From assembly GCA_028023455.1 (NCBI GenBank), contig JAQFVV010006342.1, positions 2,439,001-2,503,000 of the forward strand: DNA of 64,000 nucleotides, given 5' to 3'. This document shows, in pieces, positions 59,141 to 64,000 of the stretch. The position numbers and the translations under genes were made by a program. How positions within the stretch are numbered: the stretch's first letter is position 1; the number at the start of each line of letters is the position of its first letter. A model generated the notes under the pieces. It saw only the letters and a program-made list of their open reading frames with translations. It ran no database searches and was not told the DNA's origin. The stretch is from Epiperipatus broadwayi (Eukaryota; Onychophora; Udeonychophora; Euonychophora; Peripatidae).

Positions 59141-60300
59141 AATTAAGTGGCGCAGTCAGGAGTAAACCTTGTAAACAGGGAAGGGAGGATTATTAGGAAA
59201 TAGTGGTTAATTGCAAAAAAAAAAAAAGAAATCGAATGGCTTAGATTCGTAATAAAAAAGTATTCGTTTGGTCAGAATAGCATAGGAGAATTCAGAGTAG
59301 ATAATGTGTCTGAATGGCCATTATATATAACCAAATAGAATTTTTTTTTTACCTTGAATAGGATAGACGATAATAAAAAGAAACTTGCAGCACTCAAGTG
59401 TTTCGTGGGCAAGAGAATTATAGAAGTCATAAGTAAATATTTTGAACTACCATTGCCTGAGAAGGTTAAATATGAAGAAGTAATTAAAAAATTAAATGAA
59501 CATTTTATTAGCCCATGTCCCTCTCGTCATATTGCGAGATTAACCCTGCATAATAGAAAGCAACTAAAGGGTGAGAAAATAAAAGTGTATAATTTGGCTT
59601 TGAAAGAATTAGCTAAAGATTGTGGGTATGGCGATTTTATAGAGGAAATTCTTATGGATCAATTATTCTGGAGGATAGTGGATGACAGGCTTAGGCAACA
59701 ATTGTTAATAAAACCAAATTAACTTATGAAATGGCTGTTAAGCAGGGCATGGCATACGAGCTCATTTTGGAGCAAGTTCAGGCTTTTAGAGCAAGGTCGG
59801 AAAAGAACGCAAAAATGGGCATTTCCAAGACAAGTAGTGAGAATGGTAGCCCTCGTGAGACAAAAAGTAAAAACAACACTAAAATTACCTGTTACTGTTG
59901 TGGTAAATTAGGCCACATGGAGAAAGAGTGCAAATGGCACAAAAACTCATGTTTCAAATGCAGTAAAAAGGAAAAAGGGGCATTTGGCACTAGTGTGTAA
60001 AAAAGAGGGTAGAATTGAAAACCCTATGTCAGAAAGTAGGAGAGGGAAATTAATAAAAAAAAAACCGCGATTAAAAATCTATACATGAAAGAGATATGTC
60101 AGTTTATGATTAAAGTAAAAATTCAGGAGGAAATAGAAATGGAAATAGACAGTGGATCAGCCATTTCTATAATATCTCTTACAGATTGGGAGAGTTTGTC
60201 AGCAACTAATTTGAAGAGTTCGCTAGAAACAACAAGTATTTGTCTTAGAAACTCATTTCCATATAAGATAATCTATAAGGTCTATTTCATTAATTAATAT
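59141..60300 (+). mobile_element. Gypsy-like internal region: gag, zinc knuckles and protease start, 3' truncated
   Basis: Gag runs from about 59290 through the frame 59354-59722 (helical, KVKYEEVIKKLNEHF, CPSRHIARLTLHNRK, ILMDQLFWRI), then in another frame 59731-60000 with a zinc knuckle CYCCGKLGHMEKEC and a second C..C pair. A protease start with IDSGSAISII lies at about 60148-60177. The element ends near 60300 without RT. A stop after 59722 and a shift near 59970 break the frame. Confidence 0.78.
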
Positions 60301-60439
60301 ATACATGTGTCTATGTTTATTTAAAATACGTTTTAATTGAAACATTTCTTTTCAATGACTTATTTATCAGCATTCTTAATTTTAGAATATTATTTAGTAT
60401 TTTGCAAATAATATCTATTTAATCTCTCAACCATGTATT

Positions 60440-60605
60440 TTGATCGCTATCCCTCTTTACAATTTCTAATGTACATCTCTTAACATTTCTTTACACAGTG
60501 TGAAATCTTTGTATTGCTCTCAAGTGTCAGAACCACATATAAGAACAGATAAAACATATCTATTAAAAATCTTTCTTTTCAAATACCTAGGCATACTTTC
60601 TTCCA
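60440..60605 (-). mobile_element. RTE LINE fragment (RT C-terminal region)
   Basis: It matches 51220-51350 of the 5'-inverted LINE ('gaa.tctttgtattgctct', 'gtgtc.ga.ccacatat', 'tttcttttcaaa.accta'). It abuts LTR D at 60610. Confidence 0.65.
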
Positions 60606-60609
60606 ATGT

Positions 60610-61560
60610 TGTTGTGTATTCAACTATGAAGCTGAATGCCAACAATTATTACAAACTTATTAGCTATAAGAAAACAACATTAACAAAGATTAGACAATAG
60701 TTATTTACAAATATATACACATTATTATATACAAATAGTTAACCAGTTTAACTCAGTACTAGTTCCAGCAATGCTTAATTTGCAAACATAACCAGTTGAG
60801 TCCTTGATTTTAAGTTCTAAACCGTCAGTGCTAATATAACCACAGATTAACTGCACTTCCACTCTACTAGTGGTGGATTTAAGTGAATAACTAAAGTTTA
60901 TACTCACAGTTCCTTTATGCACAATCCTAATTGGCAGACATACACAAATAATATAAGACCAGTGCGGTCTTCTAAGTTTTTCTATCTGGCTGTCTTTCAC
61001 CTACAGAGGCACGGACTCTGGTAACACATTCCTCAATGCAGAAAAGTAGGTATACTTTTCCCTCAGCTTTTCTTCCCTAGGTTAATTCCTGAAACAGCAA
61101 CTACAACAGAATTACAGTGACACAGAAGAACTTGCTCTTTTCAGCACCCACTATTTATACCTTTTTTTCTTCTCAAGCTTCATATCCATTGATATCCTTA
61201 TTAACATTCCAATGGGTAACAGCAAAATCCATTAGATGAAACAATAGGGTAGCAGCAATCCATTAGACTAATGCACCTTTACAATAATTATTATCTGGTA
61301 TTTAATTTGCATACATTCACATTCCCTTCTCTTCTCATTAGTGCTTTAGGTATTTATTCTTTTGTTTGATTTGTTAAAAATAGCTTAATGTTTAAATTTA
61401 AACTATAACAGTTTTTTCTGTATTTAAAAAATCCATTAAGCGTATCTGGCATTATAATTCACAATTCAGTTCATCTTTCAGCAATCTTTAGTGCATTTCT
61501 TTTAACCTGCAATCTCTATCTAATTTTAAATTTATTTTATCTATAAATTAAACTAATCAG
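60610..61560 (-). repeat. LTR-like repeat family D, copy 2
   Basis: It matches 17359-18225. The plus-strand start TGTTGTGTATTCAAC equals a minus-strand end ...CACAACA. It is followed at 61561 by another sequence beginning TTGTTGTGACCAATGAG. No ORF. Confidence 0.5.
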
Positions 61561-62155
61561 TTGTTGTGACCAATGAGCAGCAAATAAATAACTGACAGAA
61601 GCAGAATTGAAATGGTAAGTTAATAATTTAATTTAAATACGTACGATTATATTTACATATATACATAACCTATTTAAGGTGTATTAAAATGATAAGATTG
61701 TATTCACTTGCACATAATAACCCTAGTCCTGCTTTTTGACTTACAAAGGCAGGAGTTTTTGAATTACATTAATACCCCCCTAGACACTGCTCTGGGGTTT
61801 TATATACATACCCCTCAAGACTTCTGGAGTCCTTACATACCATACCATATATAGCGTTTTCACATACACATAGTCTTTTTTACATTCCACATCATATACA
61901 GTGTTTTATACAGTTTTCTCACTTTATAAGGTCAGTTGTGCAACTGTATGACCTAACAACATTGGTATTTAATGATCGTTACATTGCTACATTTTATGGT
62001 TACAGTTATTTATATAAAATAATTACTGTACAAAGTTATTATTTTTATTCTACATTCATTATACATTTATTATTGTACAACTTACATATGTATATACCTT
62101 GCTTGACCTTGAACACTGCATATATATTTTTACAAAATATAACAACTATTACATG
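61561..62155. repeat. LTR-like stretch of uncertain family
   Basis: It starts TTGTTGTGACCAATGAGCAGC, similar at its edge to LTR D, and continues as AT-rich sequence without ORF up to the TIR element. Orientation and end are not resolved. Confidence 0.3.
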
Positions 62156-62180
62156 AGCACCATTTCTTTTTCTTGCTCAT

Positions 62181-62684
62181 AATTGTTATTAAAACAGGCA
62201 AACTCTCCATACAGTAGTGCCACTCAGTGCAAGCCAGAGTAAACAATGGTGATCACGTGATGTTTAGTGGTTTAATACCAATCCTGCCTAACAGGATAGT
62301 GTTGACTATAGTTATTAAAAAACCAAAGATACCAAAATGTATGGGTAGTGAACTGAGTTCAGACCTATATGACTAGATAAGCTAATGATCTTGGATTGAA
62401 AATATTATTGTGTTTTCAATTTTATTCTCATAATTTTGTAGTTAAGTAGAGATAAAAGGTGGCTGCTGGAGGGTTGCATTAGATCCTAAGATCTTAGTGC
62501 AATGCTCTCATATTCAAGGCTCCTCACTGACGACAGCCACAAGCTGGAAACAAGTCTGGGGATATTGCATGAGTAGGCACTAGATATAGATTTTATGCAC
62601 AAGCCTTCTGGAATCCATTGATTACTCTGGCTTGCACTGAGTGACACTACTGTATGGAGAGTTTTGCCTGTTTTTATAACAAAT
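62181..62684 (+). mobile_element. TIR element enclosing a hammerhead ribozyme (copy D)
   Basis: Inverted ends of about 52-62 bp (62191-62242 and 62622-62674, few mismatches) flank a core sharing 'ctgagttcagaccYatat' with the units at 5.9 and 10.6 kb. The second half matches the 221-bp insertion at 41.3 kb. The inverted ends are copies of the element's own 3' tail. No ORF. RTE sequence resumes at about 62695. Confidence 0.72.
62521..62562 (+). ncRNA. Hammerhead ribozyme, intact core and 4-bp stem II
   Basis: Stem I TCCTCA/TGGGGA (62521-62526 with 62557-62562, one T-G pair), core CTGACGA (62527-62533), stem II CAGC/GCTG around CACAA (62534-62546), GAAA (62547-62550), stem III AC/GT with an AA loop, and C17 at 62556. 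All conserved core positions are present. The best stem II of the set; the 2-bp stem III would work best in a dimer. Confidence 0.75.
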
Positions 62685-62694
62685 ATTAAATTAT

Positions 62695-63290
62695 TTCAAA
62701 AGCACTTCATCCAAATTTAATTTCTATGATTAATTTCATTCATTATGTCTCTATCAAAAAATTAGTAATCTAATCAAGATATTGATAATTGTTAACTTCT
62801 TCTAGTTCATTCCTATCAATCTATATTTGCTTCCTTTCTAGAATATACCTTTAATCCCATTTTACCACAACTTCAGAAGCATCATTTGCAGAAACATTCA
62901 CATCATTTGCAATATTCTTATGACTTAAATAAGATTCATATACTTTTACTCTATGCCCTGGATGTAATCTGATTCTGGAGCTTAAAGCATATAAATTATG
63001 ATTAGTAATGTCACTTCTGTTCAAATCTCTTACGAACAACCCAAGCAAGAAAGTCATTTGAATATCATTATTCTCTTACTTTTTCATTTTAACACACAAA
63101 ATGCAACTTGTAAAACTGCTGTAAAAACAGTTCCAAGATATGGAATCATTCTTTCATACTTCCTTATCAATGTTAATCTTCTTAGTTTTACTATGTAATA
63201 TAATCACTGCTGTTGCACTTTGACAAACATCCTTCGAAATTTATCAATATTCTGGGTCTACGTCTTGTTTGTCTGTCTAATATTACTGCT
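62695..63290 (-). mobile_element. RTE LINE fragment, decayed RT
   Basis: It matches 51360-51880 in order ('gcacttcatcc', 'gttaacttcttctag', 'aactgctgtaaaaa', 'atcactgctgttgca', 'atattctggg'). Stops and indels are frequent. Confidence 0.7.
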
Positions 63291-64000
63291 TGAAAATAAA
63301 TCTTCATCATATTATCATCACCATTACTAGCTATACTCTTAAATAAATATAGCTATTCTACTTCTAGAAAAATAAAGAAAATCAAAGTTTAAAAGATCAG
63401 AAAAAATTAATAATGAGAAAACATTATTTATTTTGCACAAACATACAATATCATTGTCCTAATTATAGAACAGAGATAAACAAGGGCATAAGACTCACAA
63501 TAATTTGGAACTATACTAAGTGGCTTAAGGTATTAAGATAAAATTAAAATGAAGAGAGGATAAAATAAAAATAAGAATAATTATATTAGTTACCAATATT
63601 ATTATTCAAAAGTGATTAAAAAATTTTATTTTTAAAATTCCTTTTTAATTAGTTATTTGTGACAGAATTCCATTTTCAATTTATGATTTTTAAATATTCC
63701 CAGAAATTAAATAAAAAACATATTAAAAATTATGTGACAATTTGCTAGTGATCAAATATTTTATTTTTCTATGACAAAATAAATCTAAAATAAGCAAACA
63801 ACATAAGGCAATACAATATTTTATTTTATTTAAACTTCTAAAATAATTGACAGTTTTGACTATCCAAAAGACTTCCTCAGAGATATATTTTGAGTTAATG
63901 AATAAATTTAAATTCTAACAGTAAGATTTTATTATACATGGATTTGTTGTATGATTAAACTTTCTTTGTTTCTAGGTAAGCAATGGCAGATCAAATAACT

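Larger units (their letters stand above)
54685..64000 (-). other. 3' part of the next upstream intron, at least 9.3 kb
   Basis: Its acceptor is at 54685. No MAM or LDLa coding was found up to the window end. It holds a foldback element (about 55755-56285), RTE fragments, a Gypsy relic with 5' LTR, LTR family D, another LTR-like stretch and the TIR element with a hammerhead (62181-62684). The stretches 54690-55700, 56300-57060, 58000-58600 and 63300-64000 show nothing recognisable. Confidence 0.8.

Noticed and set aside
1-64000. CRISPR array, operon or other prokaryotic system
   Set aside because: Spliceosomal introns, LINEs, PLEs and MAM domains show this is animal nuclear DNA; no spacer-repeat array is present.

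Overview
The window is AT-rich metazoan (invertebrate-looking) nuclear DNA. It lies inside one large, intron-containing gene on the minus strand whose introns are packed with transposable elements. The gene encodes an extracellular modular protein made of tandem MAM domains with interspersed LDL-receptor class A modules. Six exons can be joined by splice sites with matching phase: 54684-54535, 50024-49836, 49752-49612, 31484-31228, 12726-12498 and 5442-1. Both ends of the gene lie outside the window. The species cannot be fixed from the sequence: the MAM/LDLa gene, RTE-type LINEs, Penelope-like elements (PLEs) and Merlin-like DNA transposons together point to an invertebrate, but I will not name a phylum.

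Layout: 1-5442 is a single uninterrupted exon of 1813 codons. 5443-12497 is an intron with a decayed hammerhead-bearing element, LTR pieces, an RTE LINE, a retrozyme-like unit with an intact hammerhead core and a solo LTR. 12727-31227 (18.5 kb intron) holds PLE tails, an LTR, an RTE LINE split by a Merlin-like transposon, a minisatellite, a Ty3/Gypsy relic, a second Merlin-like element, a hairpin MITE and a ~420-bp-arm palindrome. 31485-49611 (18.1 kb) holds back-to-back LTRs, a near-complete PLE with RT and GIY-YIG domains, a Gypsy relic with a hammerhead-bearing insertion, and SINE-like repeats. 50025-54534 holds an RTE LINE with a twin-priming type 5' inversion. 54685-64000 holds a foldback element, RTE fragments, a Gypsy relic with 5' LTR, further LTRs and a TIR element enclosing another hammerhead.

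The most notable signal is a scattered family of short elements carrying hammerhead ribozyme folds: two with an intact catalytic core and well-paired stems (10755-10798 and 62521-62562), one inserted with a 14-bp target duplication and a matching empty site nearby (41311-41352), one with a mutated C3 (6069-6106), and one deleted copy whose internal boundary falls 3 nt from the predicted cleavage site (43707-43878). The second is the contrast between the 5.4-kb intronless exon and the upstream part of the same gene, where MAM domains are still cut by introns at a conserved phase-1 position. All domain calls are by eye; no search or folding program was run.
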